From Macrobrachium rosenbergii (lineage: Eukaryota > Arthropoda > Malacostraca > Decapoda > Palaemonidae), in contig NC_089792.1 in assembly GCF_040412425.1 (NCBI RefSeq), forward strand, positions 23,838,858 to 23,902,857: a stretch of DNA of 64,000 bases. Direction: 5' to 3'. Every line of letters starts with the position of its first letter. The stretch's first letter is position 1. Positions 41,471 through 53,337 of this stretch are shown here, piece after piece. The position numbers were made by a program, and so were the translations under genes. Below the pieces are notes generated by a model that did no database searches, was not told the DNA's origin, and saw nothing but the letters and a program-made list of their open reading frames with translations.

Positions 41471-43780
41471 ACACGTGTCATAAACAAAAAGAGAGAGAGC
41501 ATCCTTTCAAATGGGGGTTTAATCAGATTACTTCATACGATCTGTGGACAGGACTGACAGAGCTAATGGGCATTGGTTAGGAATCGAATGGCTGAAGCTC
41601 TGCAGTACAGTGATCAAAATTAATGTCTAAGTTGGGAGAGAAATGGGGACCATATTATAGTAAAAGTATAGGGTGTTGCTTTCATCGTCAATTCTATGTT
41701 AGGAGGAGCTAGGGATTACGGCTATTTCGGCCCTGGTCATTTCTTTAATATACAACTATAGCCTAGAATTCTTTATAAGAATCATGTATATATCACAAAA
41801 AGGAATTGTCAGAGCAAAAACTGAAATTCTTACCACGAGTGCACATATCGATCGTAGACTCGAATTCATCTTGAATAACAAATTACAAATACGCATGTTA
41901 ACTTTGGCACAAACTACCATGGACTTTCATTTCACGGCTGATCTCTTTTTCATTAAGCTATTCATCTAATTAATTAATCATTTATTAACGAACGGGTTTA
42001 CAGTAATGTACAAATATATGGGATACACTTATACTTTATAAATGTTAAAATAATAGGGCCATCGCCTATAAGAGGGTAAAGTCTAAATATCTAACACAAT
42101 TGTCCATTATTATACAAAAATTTTATCATTTATGCAGATAACCATTAAAGCAAAATACAGCAATTGAAACTATGAGCACTTATTTCTATTTACCTCATGT
42201 CATATATTTCAGTAGTATTCTTTATAATTAAATACAAATATTTTGACAATTTCTGAATATTTTCATGTATCATTAAATGTTCTAGTGAACTGTAGTCTAA
42301 CGTCGTAAAATTCGTCCTTATATTAATCACTAAGGGCACATGATCCTCATCCTGTACTTCTCCAAAGCTAGAAAGACGTCTTTCTCGTGGTATTCTAGAC
42401 CAACGTCCGGTTTCTATCTTGAATCGAAGATAACTTAGCCTTGTTCTTGCATAGGCTAATCTGTGGTGTTCAGCAGCTTCAGTATCTCAGGAGAGGTTTC
42501 ATCCACACAAAGCTGCTTTGTTTCCTTTTAACACTCGAAATGGGGTTCATCCAGTATTGGGATGTCAACATTATTCATGACGTTTGGCTCGTCATAACTC
42601 CAGACACAGCTGCTTTCATAACAAAAGCGTCTCAAAATAAGTAGCAATGCTTGACGGTGATCCGTTAGTATTTCTATCAACCATTTAGCAGACCATATTT
42701 TCTAGTCCTTCTTTTCTATCAACCATTTCCATCTATTTTCTAATTAAAGGCTTTCTTGCCTTCACGACATTTTCATATATTGTTGTCTAAGTTCTCACAC
42801 AAACTGTTCCATTATGGGGTACAAACGCCTCGGGATCCAAGTCTATTTGGCCTAACTAACCTTTTGTTGCTATTGGAATTGTTATTACATTTCAAAGATG
42901 ATTTTAACAAAGCTGGTCGTTCAATTAAATTTGTGAATAGCTGAATTTTAACAATTGTAGGTGTATGATTTGAAGGAAACAGGTTGTCAGTTACTATTCA
43001 AAGGAGGTAAGGAATGCGTAAAAATGTAGGTTGAAGTAAAAACCTCACTCCAAGAAAAAGGAAGCCAGGATGGGAATGGAAACAAATTTTAAATTAACTT
43101 AAAATATTTAGTTCAGATCCCATGGTAAAGAGCACACGTGTGTTCCAGTACAACATCACTAAATTGCAACTAAGCTCCAGTTAAAATAAGGTTGTATGAA
43201 GGTTTTCGAGGTGAATCTAATATGTATTTTTCAGCAGTTTTTCTTTAATCTTCATTAAGTGCTTATGTCCATGAGGTATCTACAACTCTTTGGTAACACT
43301 TCTACAATTTCCAATACTTCTTATTCTCAAGGAATAAAAAAAAAAAAGGTCACTTTTATCCTTAAGCCAACAATTGCTTTTGCCACCGACACATGGCCAT
43401 CTTAAGGGTTACATTAGATCTACTATGGCTCTACACTCCAGTATGTAGAGGAATGAAGTCAAAATCTAATTAAAATCAAGAATCCATAACAGAAAAAAGT
43501 GAATATTTACAAATTTTCACAGACCAGGATGCTTCTACCTGAAGACTCCGGCTCCAGAGAGGGTCACAAATGGTCCACAACAACTTTGTGTCCAGCGTAG
43601 TTAATTTCGAGGGGCTTGTAAGCTTCCAAAGGGTTCAAATGTTTATTACCATGAATCCAGTGTGTGAAGGCATAAATATGAATTTACCTATACGTATTTT
43701 CCCTCACAAAAATCGGCTACAAGAGGTGTTAAACAATCGGTTCTCGGCAGCAGAGATCTAATTCATCGTTTTTATTAGGA
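41471..43780. other. Unassigned AT-rich sequence
   Basis: No gene recognised. Frames of 60-67 codons (41784, 42441, 42756, 43570) have no motifs and no consistent strand bias. Confidence 0.55.
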
Positions 43781-43885
43781 AAGGCGGACTTTGCCTCTCG
43801 TTCCGCATTATCGGAATTTGAACCTAAGCCTTCTGTGTGAGTAGGCAAGAGGTATAATCCCTGCACCAGGTACACATATGTGTAT
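43781..43885 (-). repeat. Possible tRNA-like SINE head
   Basis: On the minus strand, aggttcaaattcc at about 43818-43830 matches a B box, and cctggtgcagggattatacc upstream is a weak D-arm-like region. No cloverleaf can be completed. Confidence 0.35.
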
Positions 43886-44050
43886 ATTTTTGCATATAAA
43901 TTGTATATATACACTTAATAACGCGTTTGTAGATTTATAATAACGGGTTAAAGACGAAGGGGTCTAATATATGAACCATCTTTAAACGGAAAACGAAACG
44001 AAGAAATAAAGAATGCGTCGAATAAGAGAGTTAACAAATATGATAAAACT

Positions 44051-44280
44051 GATATATGGCGAGTGAAACTCATGTGAACCGGCCCGACAAAAAAAAAAAG
44101 AAAAGCATCGTCACCAGGTTTGACGTCTTTGAAACTCGATATATGGCTAATAAAGAATTAGAGGAATGAAACCCATTTGTCGGTATAATGTGGTTGAACC
44201 GGCTCGTTGCTAGGTAACCAATTGGTTCTTAGCCACGTGAAAAAAAGAAAAGCATCGTCACCAGGTTTAAACGTCTTTAC
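44051..44280. repeat. Tandem segmental duplication containing a SINE piece
   Basis: Unit 1 (44051-44137) and unit 2 (44138-44280) both start gatatatggc, contain gaaccggc and end with aagaaaagcatcgtcaccag and gttt. Unit 2 holds the SINE body (aaagaattagaggaatgaaa through gttgctaggtaaccaattgg at 44206-44225 and cttagccacgtg). Unit 1 lacks most of it. Either a duplication was followed by internal deletion, or an unequal exchange occurred inside the SINE. Confidence 0.75.
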
Positions 44281-44628
44281 TTTTCCAAGGGTTCAACTAC
44301 ATGACAAGGAGGATCTTGCCATAATTTGGTTACAGCAGGAATAAAGCTTACTGTCTGTAGGGAGTTAAACCTCACACACAGAAAAGGCAAGACTTGGAAT
44401 TCACTGTTAGTGGCTAGTGAATAATATCGCCTGAGAGATCTGAATCCAAAAGATGAACAGAATCATGAAAATTTTAGAAAGCATGCACACGAGCTGATCG
44501 AACGACGCTGTCGGAGGTTAATTCTAATATTTAGAAAAAGAAAATAAATGGAACCCATCAAACAAGTGAGCAGACAAGAATTAAGTTGGAATGAACCTTG
44601 TTTTGCTCAAAACCAATCCGGCCGGATA
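44281..44628. other. Unassigned sequence
   Basis: No gene or repeat recognised. Confidence 0.6.
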
Positions 44629-44654
44629 ATGAAGAATTAGAGGTAATTTATTTC
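44629..44654 (+). mobile_element. Short SINE fragment
   Basis: The block taatgaagaattagaggtaa followed by tttatttc matches the post-head region of the 27.7-kb SINE. The rest is missing. Confidence 0.65.
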
Positions 44655-46499
44655 ACTCTCAGTTAAATATAATCATTAATGAAAGCAGCCAAAAATAGAA
44701 ATAATATGGTTAGCACTGAAAATTGCTTCTTCACAAAATGCTTTATCAACTATAGCTTCACGTAAAGAGCATTCTTGATTAATATTTTGCGGCACGTGGT
44801 AACTTTCGAGCAATATATGTAAAACTTAGTTAAAAAATAAAAATAGCATAATAAGTCTGACTAAGAACAGCTAACTCCAGGCATCAAATGACGTGTTTCA
44901 CAAGATATTTTGCTCTTGTTACAAAACGCCATTAATCTGTTTTGCCGATGTTATATAGTTAATAATCCCTGGTTATGGTTTTTATTTTACGAATGTCACA
45001 TGACCATTTTTATACGTTTATATAATTAGGTTATTTTATCTTTTACCATGCAGGCGTTACCTTTTCTCCAAACCATGAACTTTTGCGCTGACAGTTGTTA
45101 ATAAACGTTTCGCTTTCATCATGTTATATTTAAGAAGCAAATATAAGCTTTGGCAAAAGTATCTTAACTATAACGTATTAATATAAAGTGGACTATTCAG
45201 CAATCATCAGTCCTCTGTAACCTAAAGTTCTGGACGGGATTCTGAAATCAACTGTTCAAAGCAGGTTGCTTTACTTTTAGGAATTGCATATCTGAATAAT
45301 CAAGCTATCTTCTTACATTACAGGAAACCAAGATTTTAATCGATGTATAAAAAAAATTTAAACAAAAGTCATCTTGGCATAACAACTGTTATACATATGA
45401 AAAAAAATGTATATTTTTGACACAACTCATTTTACTTCGAATGTTACAAATATCAAACTTGCACAGGACAATATCTAAACTAAGATTGTTTATCACAACT
45501 TAAACTTTCTATTTCGGTAACTTTCACATCCCTGCTTTCACCAGCATCACAGCGACTGGCTCAGGCATCACGACGGAAATTGCCATTATATAATAATCAC
45601 CCATTTTCAATATAACAAACAATTTCTTGATAAAAATGAGATACTAATGAGATTAAGAAGTACTTGTATGAAAAATTAATCAAATGTAGCAAAAAACCTG
45701 ATATTGCTTGCTTGATACTGTTTTGTAATCCTCTGTTGCAATGACTGTCGTCTCCGACGACGGTCAATTTTGTAACAAACAGTTTGGTTTTAAAAAATAA
45801 AATGTGTTACATTTCAGTAATAAAATCATGTATAAACGGTAAAAAGTGGAGATAAGTTATACGTTTTGAAAAAGAAAAACTTCCTAAATAAAAATCCACC
45901 AAATAAAGATAAAAAAAAAAAAAAATACGCAGCGTTACAGAAATTAAAATTTTCAAGAAGTTCTCATAATTCTTTGGAATAACAATTCCGAAATTAGTAC
46001 CAACACAGCTTCACTGTAGAGAACAATTACGTTTCCCATTAACGAACACACCTGAATTTAGCATCAAAGGAAAGTTCCAACTAGTCTGCATTTGCAAGGT
46101 ACAATACTACCTCGCCATATCTTATGGCCATGCCAGCTATCACCGAACACCAAAGGTCAAAGTTGACAAATAAAATATTAATTGGAAGCAGTAAATTCCC
46201 TTCGTATTGACTACCAAAAAAAAAAAAATCATGGATAATTAAGACAAAGGAATTAGTTCAAGAAAAGGGCACCTCGCAGCAAATTTGAAGACAGTATAGG
46301 AAAATTTTAAGTTTTAAATTTCTAAAAGATACATCTTTGAATTATGCGAACGCATGAATTCAAACAAAAATATTTCAGTTTAATCACGAGATTATCTTTC
46401 GGCTCAACAAACCACATAACAAAGGTGAATTAGTGAATTACTTGTGCACCTGAGTAACCTGTTGAAAGAGGAACAAATAATTATTTAAGGTGAAATTAC
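44655..46499. other. Unassigned AT-rich sequence
   Basis: No gene, array or recognised repeat apart from short A runs near 45910 and 46215. Confidence 0.6.
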
Positions 46500-47920
46500 A
46501 TCCCAGAAGAGAGGCTCACATACAGACAAACATGGGAATAGACAGATGATCAAGAAGTGAGAGAAAAACAACACGAGTTTTGAAACTAAACACAGAACAT
46601 AAACAAAGAGATCTCAGAAGATGTCACCAGAGAGATGCTGTCTGAGTAAATGCAATACTTTGTAGGTGGAGCAAGTACTTTGTCAACAGAACGTGGCAGA
46701 CAGAAAACAGGTAGAGATGAAGGACACAAAACTGAAGGGGCTAGTTAAAGCTACAGAATGTTTTGGAAGTATTGTTGAATAAATAAGGAAGACAACGAAG
46801 AGGTGGAAGAATGGGAGGACACTTGTTGATGGGATTACAGGTGAGGTACTGCATCACAGGAGCGAGAGGGTGACTGAGTCGCTGACCAGCCTGTGTGTGT
46901 AAAGTATTTCTTCGTAAGGAAAAGGTTCCGAGGGAATACGTGAGAAGAAAAATGATGTGTAAAGGCGAAAATGACGGAGGTTACTGCAAGATTTACTGGG
47001 GCATAACAGTGATTAGCACCCTAAGGGCATGCACAGCAGAATTTTAACTGAGAAAGTTGGTCAAAGGACAAGATTGATAAGCAGAGAAAAATGTGGGTTA
47101 CGATAAGGAAGAGGATATGTGGATCAGTGGAGTGAAGGAGAAATTTGCCAAAAGGATATTAAATGTAAATGGAATATTGTGTCATATGAAAATCATTCAT
47201 GAATTAAAAATGGTCTGCTTTATATGTGACGAAAAATTACAGAGACTAATGTAAGAGTTTAAATGGTTTCTCATTAGGAAAAATTGGGAATAATTAAGAA
47301 CAGAGTAAGATTATGTTGGCAAATGGAAACTAGGAAGATGGTACAATAATTGGGAGCAATTGATTTCTGTAGTTATTTCGGAGTCAATGTAACAGATGAT
47401 GGTATAGTTGTTTTAGAGTAGATATAATAAATGATGGTTTAGTTACTTCGGGGTAAATGTAATAGATGAAGGTATAGTTATTTTGGAGTAAATATAACAG
47501 ATGATGGCAGGAGGAAAGAAGTAACAGAATGGATGACGTAAGAAAGATAGCATGGCATCTGCAAAAGACTGAGAAGAAACTTGCAGAGTCGTTGGCAACA
47601 AGATGGAATGTTTAAAGGTGATGTTGGGCCTTTTCTCCTTCAAGGAAGTGAAGCGTGCAAGTTATATGCAAACGAAAGCTAAGAAGATTGAAGCTGTTAA
47701 GAGGAAAAGTTTGTGTAGTTTAAGTGGCAAAAGACAAACTGAAAGAGTAAGGAGGTTAGCATAGGTGAAAGGATGGATCAGAATATTTAGAGATGGTTCG
47801 ATTATTTAGTTAGAATGTAGAAAAAACGATGGTGAAAAGTCTAAAATTTGGAAGCATAACGATTAATGAGATGAAAACCTAACAAATACTTGGAAAAGAC
47901 ACGGGAAGGGAAGGACCTTA
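46500..47920 (+). mobile_element. Decayed LINE, reverse transcriptase region
   Basis: At 46828, DGITGEVLHHRSERVTESLT matches the RT entry motif DGIxxEMLK. At 46922, KVPREYVRRKM and at about 46997 WGITVIST match the VPxxW and YRGIxLLS blocks. At 47371, SYFGVNVTDDG matches the KYLGxxxxxDG motif after the palm, and this segment is repeated four times. Near 47678, KKIEAVKRKSLCSLSGKRQ followed by TERVR matches the thumb/C-terminal region. Many stops and frame changes are present. The catalytic FADD box is not seen, so the palm is deleted or unreadable. It is not functional. Confidence 0.78.
47371..47510. repeat. 35-bp tandem repeat, four units
   Basis: Units at 47371, 47406, 47441 and 47476 each fit agtta-ttt-gga-gt-aaat-taa-agatgatgg with a few substitutions. 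They cover the KYLG-like motif of the LINE relic. The 35-bp period shifts the frame. Confidence 0.9.
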
Positions 47921-48230
47921 ATATTCAGTAAGTACATGTGAACAGCGCAAATGAGTATGAGAGTACATTTTCTCTGGATCAACTTCCAAGTACAGAAAAC
48001 TTCCTAATCTTTAACATGTACACAAAAGCACACACAAACATGCATATATACATATATACATATACGCTATTTGGGCATATTTTCTCTCTTATGCAGTTTC
48101 TACTGAAATCAATAGCATTGTTTGCAGATACTGATTCAGTCTATACTTCTTCTTTGTCTCTTCTGGCAAGTTTCTTAGAAATAAGGAAAATTGATTCGGG
48201 ATTCTCTCCATTTATTTTTCCTTTTTTACT
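47921..48230. other. Unassigned sequence
   Basis: A 134-codon frame spans 47938-48342 but runs into the Penelope-like element in the wrong orientation, so it is likely chance. Confidence 0.55.
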
Positions 48231-48278
48231 AGTCGACGGACCGTTTCGTCACCTCTCAAGGACGGCGTCATCAGGACT
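48231..48278 (-). ncRNA. Candidate hammerhead ribozyme of a Penelope-like element
   Basis: On the minus strand, the core boxes CUGAUGA (48268-48274) and GAAA are present in order. Flanking stems fit the hammerhead layout. AGUC before CUGAUGA pairs with GACU after the cleavage position (stem I, 4 bp). The ACG starting in GAAACG pairs with CGU across a 3-base GUC loop (stem III), leaving C as the cleavage nucleotide. Stem II (CGCC/GGUG, extendable inward) has two extra bases (AC) just before GAAA, which departs from the standard core. Hammerheads are known in Penelope-like elements at their terminal repeats. Position next to the endonuclease remnant fits; activity is doubtful. Confidence 0.5.
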
Positions 48279-49003
48279 GGATTACAAATGTTGTTGTTTT
48301 AGATTTAGCTGGCCTTGTGCCAGCACGGGCTCTTGCTTCTAGAGCAGCCCGTAACGGATTACAAATCAACATAAACAGTCTTTATTTCTGCATGCGGACG
48401 TCTGAATTTCATACATGACGTCATTGGGGTGCTGAATTTCTATTGGTTGGAGGGTCTCATTCTCTTGCTGACCGTCTGAGCGACATCATACTTGTTAGTA
48501 CGCGCCTCAAGGGTGTGGGCAAGGCATGATTCCCGTCTCTGGCCGATAGGCTTGAACTACTGCGTTGTCGGTAGTCGTGTCCAGGGGTATTTTGTTGACG
48601 CTCGTGTCTCCCTTCGGATGAACGCAGATGTCCTGTGGTTTCCTTGAAGAAAGGAGGATGAAGTCCGTGTTTCTCTGCATATTCAGCGAAGGCCGTTTTG
48701 ATTTATACTAACAGCTTCTGCTATTTGCAACCTCTGGAACCAGGTTTCTTTATACACGACCTCTGTGCTTTCTAATAATCATTTTAGTGTCGGCTGACGG
48801 TTGTGGTCGTCTACGTAGTGTTGGAATATTGCCCCTTGGTTGCGGTGAGATTGCAATCGCTCACGTAGGGTGGTGGTGGTGCCAGCTATGTAGTAATTGC
48901 TGAGGGCTTGGCATGTCCCTTCGGTACATTTAAATTTGTATACTGAGAAGAATGAGACCGCATTATGCGTTGAAAGCGTTGCTAATGAAAAAAAAAGATA
49001 CAA
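48279..49003 (-). mobile_element. Penelope-like element 3' end with GIY-YIG endonuclease remnant
   Basis: The minus-strand frame at 48779-49003 contains VYKFKC and, after a short gap, NYYIAGTTTTLRERLQSHRN and QGAIFQHYVDDHN. This matches the C-terminal GIY-YIG-type endonuclease of Penelope-like elements, with pattern VYxFxC, YIGxTTTTLxxRLxxH and GAIxxH. After a frameshift and stop, LQIAEAVSI and then KRPSLNMQ (another frame) match the usual C-terminal tail IAEALxIxxxxPxLN. The reverse transcriptase itself is absent, because the copy is truncated at about 49003. The segment is more GC-rich than its surroundings. The sequence to 48231 would be 3' flank or terminal repeat, ending in the ribozyme candidate. 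Confidence 0.8.
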
Positions 49004-49899
49004 GCTATATATACAAGTTTACATTTCATTGCTAAACTTGACTGAAAATTAAGGTTAATTATTACACTGATAAAATTTAAAGCGTTTTTTGCAGCTGCAA
49101 CTGCATAACTGTTTTAAATACTGAAATCCCTAAGGAGTGACCAGCGTAATGAATCATAGGTGTAGTTACTGCAAATTACAACTGTGGTTAAAAAAATATC
49201 CAATGATGATACTGAATATTATGTAATTATCATCCATACAAGGTCAACAGATGAATACCTCAAAGTTATTTTACAAAGATTTTACTACCTTAAGCTTGAC
49301 GACAGCACGTGCCAAGTGTCATTTACTTGTTATAAAAACGCAGACTTAACTAGAAAGATGAGATATAAAAAACAAAAATTCCTCTCAAGAATGAAGGATT
49401 TTGTAAACTTATGTGGAAGAGTGCTTAGTCGTGAATATGGGTCGATTTGCAATACTCCCTGAAGAGTGAGGGAGTGAAGAGCATGTCTGAAAGCTAGACG
49501 TAGTCCGCAACGCGTAATTAACAACGTCATTATATATCAAAACGCATTTTCGTTCCTAAACAATTCCCTAAGAGTGGAAGCAAAAAATCTCCGATTAATC
49601 AGTGGACTGGAGTAAAGAACGAGGGAGTCAAAGGAGGGGAGTGGGTCGAGTGGCGTCCTCATTGTGCAGGAAGCTCCTCCTCCTCCTCCTCACCTGCTTG
49701 TTTGGAAAATGGTGCGCGCAGCCACGTCCATCACACAACCCACCAGCTTCCTGTTCAAATACAACTACAGAGCTGGTTCTGAGGGCTTAGCCATGTGGAA
49801 AAAAAGGGAAGTGAGTCTTACATCATAATAAAACATAAGTGCAAAATATAGTCGCTAGAAATACTTGAAGAGATACAATACAGCACGACAAATGAGCGA
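49004..49899. other. Unassigned sequence
   Basis: A 92-codon plus-strand frame at 49184-49462 has mixed composition but no domain I recognise. A short CTC run lies near 49680. Confidence 0.5.
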
Positions 49900-49990
49900 A
49901 AATGCCTCTGACAGCATGGGATTCGTACCTCTGTAGGATCGAACCAATGGACACACATCTCCAGTAAGACTGCTCGATTCAAGAAAATGT
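49900..49990 (-). repeat. Possible tRNA-like SINE head
   Basis: On the minus strand, ggttcgatcctac matches the B box well, preceded by agtcttactggagatgtgtg. A second B-box-like ggtacgaatccc follows about 10 bases later. No acceptor stem can be drawn. Confidence 0.4.
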
Positions 49991-50646
49991 TTTCACCAGG
50001 TGCTGACCTTTGTCTCCGTCAGTTTTCAGATTTTGGTTTTTTAAGAAAAATTATAGTTTCTGCGATAATGCTTTTTCTTCGTTTATATAATCGCCTTTTG
50101 AAACTTTGTGTAACAAATCATTCCATGAACACTTTAACAATGTGGCTGGGTTAAAACAAAAACAAAACAAAAAACGTATAGTATCCCAACGCGAAATCAA
50201 ACTTTATAAATGAACCCCGTCCATACAAGCCTTTTTTAAATCGGTACAGTATAACCATTTTTACAATATAAATCTAAGATTTGCCAGCAATTTGCAGCTG
50301 GACTGAACACTTAAGAGGCGTGAGATAATGCACTCAGATACTTTATATATGCACTTTAGCTTCACACAGCACGGAGTGTGTCAAGGATGTGGATTCACCA
50401 GTTCATAGCTGCCAGTGATCACTTCCAAAGATGGCCTTCGACGCAGCGTAGTGCTTAAAGCGCATTTCTCTCTCCGACACAAGTTTGAAGCTCGGCGACA
50501 GAAACGGAGAATTCTCATTTTTCTTTATTTATCCGTTTAAACTGCATCCCAAAAATTTTAAGAAATTAAAAGATAAGCGTTCATTTCAAGGCTTTTATAT
50601 TACCAAAGATGTGGTGAATGTGGTCAAGATATTTCATACATATATC
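49991..50646. other. Unassigned sequence
   Basis: No gene or repeat recognised. Confidence 0.6.
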
Positions 50647-50692
50647 TAATCCACCAAGGTCTATAGATTAATCTATAGACCTTGTAATCCAC
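50647..50692. mobile_element. Perfect 30-bp palindrome in 8-bp direct repeats
   Basis: 50655-50684 reads caaggtctatagatt followed by its exact reverse complement, with no loop. The 8-mer taatccac lies immediately left (50647-50654) and immediately right (50685-50692). A perfect inverted repeat inside an 8-bp duplication has the form of a minimal hAT-type MITE or two fused terminal inverted repeats, since 8-bp target duplications are typical of hAT elements. The family is not identified. Confidence 0.7.
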
Positions 50693-50725
50693 ACGCACAT
50701 ATACATACATATACACACACAGACA

Positions 50726-50731
<6 letters not shown>

Positions 50732-50794
<63 letters not shown>

Positions 50795-50807
50795 CTGTAT
50801 ATATGCG
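50732..50807. repeat. (TA)n microsatellite
   Basis: TA array of about 55 bp followed by interrupted TA-rich sequence. Confidence 0.95.
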
Positions 50808-51467
50808 TGTGTGTATGTATTTAGTTCCCATCTTTTATTACACAGAGTTTCATTTATTTTCTTTTCTTATGTATATAGCTTGTTCCTCTTTTGACAATAC
50901 TAAATTATTTTCCTTTCCTGTCCGCCCTCCAAAACTTTCAGCGTTTTGTTTTTTTATACTCTGAATAAAAAAAAATCGCTCCCTTTTGAACGCTCGTTTT
51001 ATGCATCAGTTACTGGGCATTCCACGTCGTCTCAATCTTGCCCTTTATTTGTTATTACTGCTTTTGCTAAGCTGAGAGTCTAAGAGCTTTCCTATTTCTA
51101 AGGTTGTCTCTCAACCTTCCCCATTTTCACCATATTTGTTGCAAGATGCTAATCTGAATCATAAACCATATTCATAATGGCCTAACAATTCGTCACGATA
51201 TAAATATCTACCCTTGAAAAGGGATGAAAATGAATATCTGCAATTTATTTCAATCAAATTATCTCGTCTGAAATTAATACTGGCTATAAAATTGTTAGGA
51301 AGAGAGAATGATTTTAAAATGTGTGACACAAATTACTTCAACACCATGGCTTGTAATTTTATACCAGTAAATCTCATTGAATATATATTGTTTTGTATAA
51401 TAAATTTCGGCATCGTGGATTTTACCTACATTATTTCTTGGTCTGTAATTAATGTTTTTAATAAACA

Positions 51468-51470
<3 letters not shown>
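50808..51470. other. Unassigned sequence
   Basis: No gene recognised. A plus-strand frame from 51214 runs into the CT array and has no motif. Confidence 0.55.
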
Positions 51471-51537
<67 letters not shown>

Positions 51538-51566
51538 GAACTCGCGCGTACACACACACACACACA
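51471..51566. repeat. (CT)n and (CA)n microsatellites
   Basis: 32 CT units to 51534, a short spacer, then a CA run at about 51550-51566. Confidence 0.96.
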
Positions 51567-51742
51567 TAATCATGAACTTACACATGCAAAAACGTAAATA
51601 CTGCATCAGTAAAATAGTTAATGTGATTAGCATAGACGAGGATATGAGAGGACCAATACTGTTTGTCATTTAAACCAGTAGAGTGCAGTACGAAGCTTGT
51701 TAATTCGCTTAAAATTTTTTGCTCATTGTTTCCCTTGACAGC

Positions 51743-51746
<4 letters not shown>

Positions 51747-51801
<55 letters not shown>

Positions 51802-51813
51802 GTACACACACAC
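51747..51813. repeat. (CT)n(CA)n compound microsatellite
   Basis: A CT array to 51795 passes directly into a CA-rich run. Confidence 0.96.
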
Positions 51814-51948
51814 AAGATATCCGAACTTAAATATCTCACCGTTTCCAAACAGATATACATGACTAGAGGTGAGAAATAATTAAAAAGTTACATGTTAAAG
51901 CTGACATTATTGTATACCAATGTCTAAGTAACTATCAAGGCTTATTTG

Positions 51949-51951
<3 letters not shown>

Positions 51952-52017
<66 letters not shown>
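51952..52017. repeat. (CT)n microsatellite
   Basis: Perfect array of 33 CT units. Confidence 0.97.
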
Positions 52018-52021
<4 letters not shown>

Positions 52022-52176
52022 TTTACTAATCTACATCAATCAACTGTCATGCTAATCACAATTTCACAAACAAATAAATTATTGAAACTTCAACGAATAG
52101 GAAGTTTATGATGGTGAAACCGATGGCTGTCAGTCATGATCATTCTTTTATTACTGACTCGTTCACTATACACTAC

Positions 52177-52228
52177 TCTCTCTGTCTCTCTCTCTCTCTC
52201 TCCCTCTCCCTCTCTCTCTCTCTCCCTC
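52177..52228. repeat. Imperfect (CT)n array
   Basis: CT array with TGTC and CCCT interruptions. Confidence 0.93.
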
Positions 52229-52686
52229 AGTGGAACATCATCACCATGGAAACCTGGAGCTTGGCTGTGCCCAACTGTTTTCCTCACCATAAATCAATAC
52301 TTTATACCACCATTCTTCCCCCCACCATTACCCCCAATTCTGCTGCCATTCCCTTACCTGTCTACCATACACTTCTACCCACGCTTATTACCTTCCCCTT
52401 CCCCTTCCTCCTCCTCCTCCTCCTCCTCCTACTTGCTATAAAAAGACTCTCCTTTCGTCCCTCCTCAGCACAATTCGCGAAATAACCAGCCGGCGACGCC
52501 ACATTTGACGCTTCACTTTCAATCAATTTAAATGATCACAAACATGCGTCATGTGATCACATAAATAAATTGCCTCAAAACAATGCTGTCAAGTCCGGCG
52601 ACGCATACCTAGTCGCTGCGTTTAAACGAATGATCGCTAATTGAATAAATTAGAGCAATTATCAAGAAAGAAGGGTATGAGAATCC
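52229..52686. other. Unassigned, pyrimidine-rich sequence
   Basis: No gene recognised. A (CTC)n run of about 9 units lies at 52405-52431. The two overlapping frames from 52108 and 52136 come from CT-rich DNA. Confidence 0.55.
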
Positions 52687-53127
<441 letters not shown>

Positions 53128-53166
53128 AGAAATTCGCGTTTCCTCCTTTCAATTAGAGATTATTCG

Positions 53167-53169
<3 letters not shown>

Positions 53170-53245
<76 letters not shown>
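53170..53245. repeat. (TA)n microsatellite
   Basis: Perfect TA array of about 38 units. Confidence 0.97.
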
Positions 53246-53249
<4 letters not shown>

Positions 53250-53337
53250 ACAACTGGTGAATAGTTTCATAAAAATGATCATTACACAAATCACGGTGTT
53301 TGAAAATATGCTAAGCCAAAGCTGCTTTACGCTGTAA

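Noticed and set aside
47938..48342. 134-codon frame that could be a small protein
   Set aside because: It runs antisense into the Penelope-like element and ribozyme candidate, and shows no motif.
49184..49462. Possible host exon of 92 codons
   Set aside because: Mixed composition but no recognised domain, and no clear splice or promoter context; left as unassigned.
49900..49990. A functional tRNA gene on the minus strand
   Set aside because: Only the B box is good; no cloverleaf with a 7-bp acceptor stem can be drawn.
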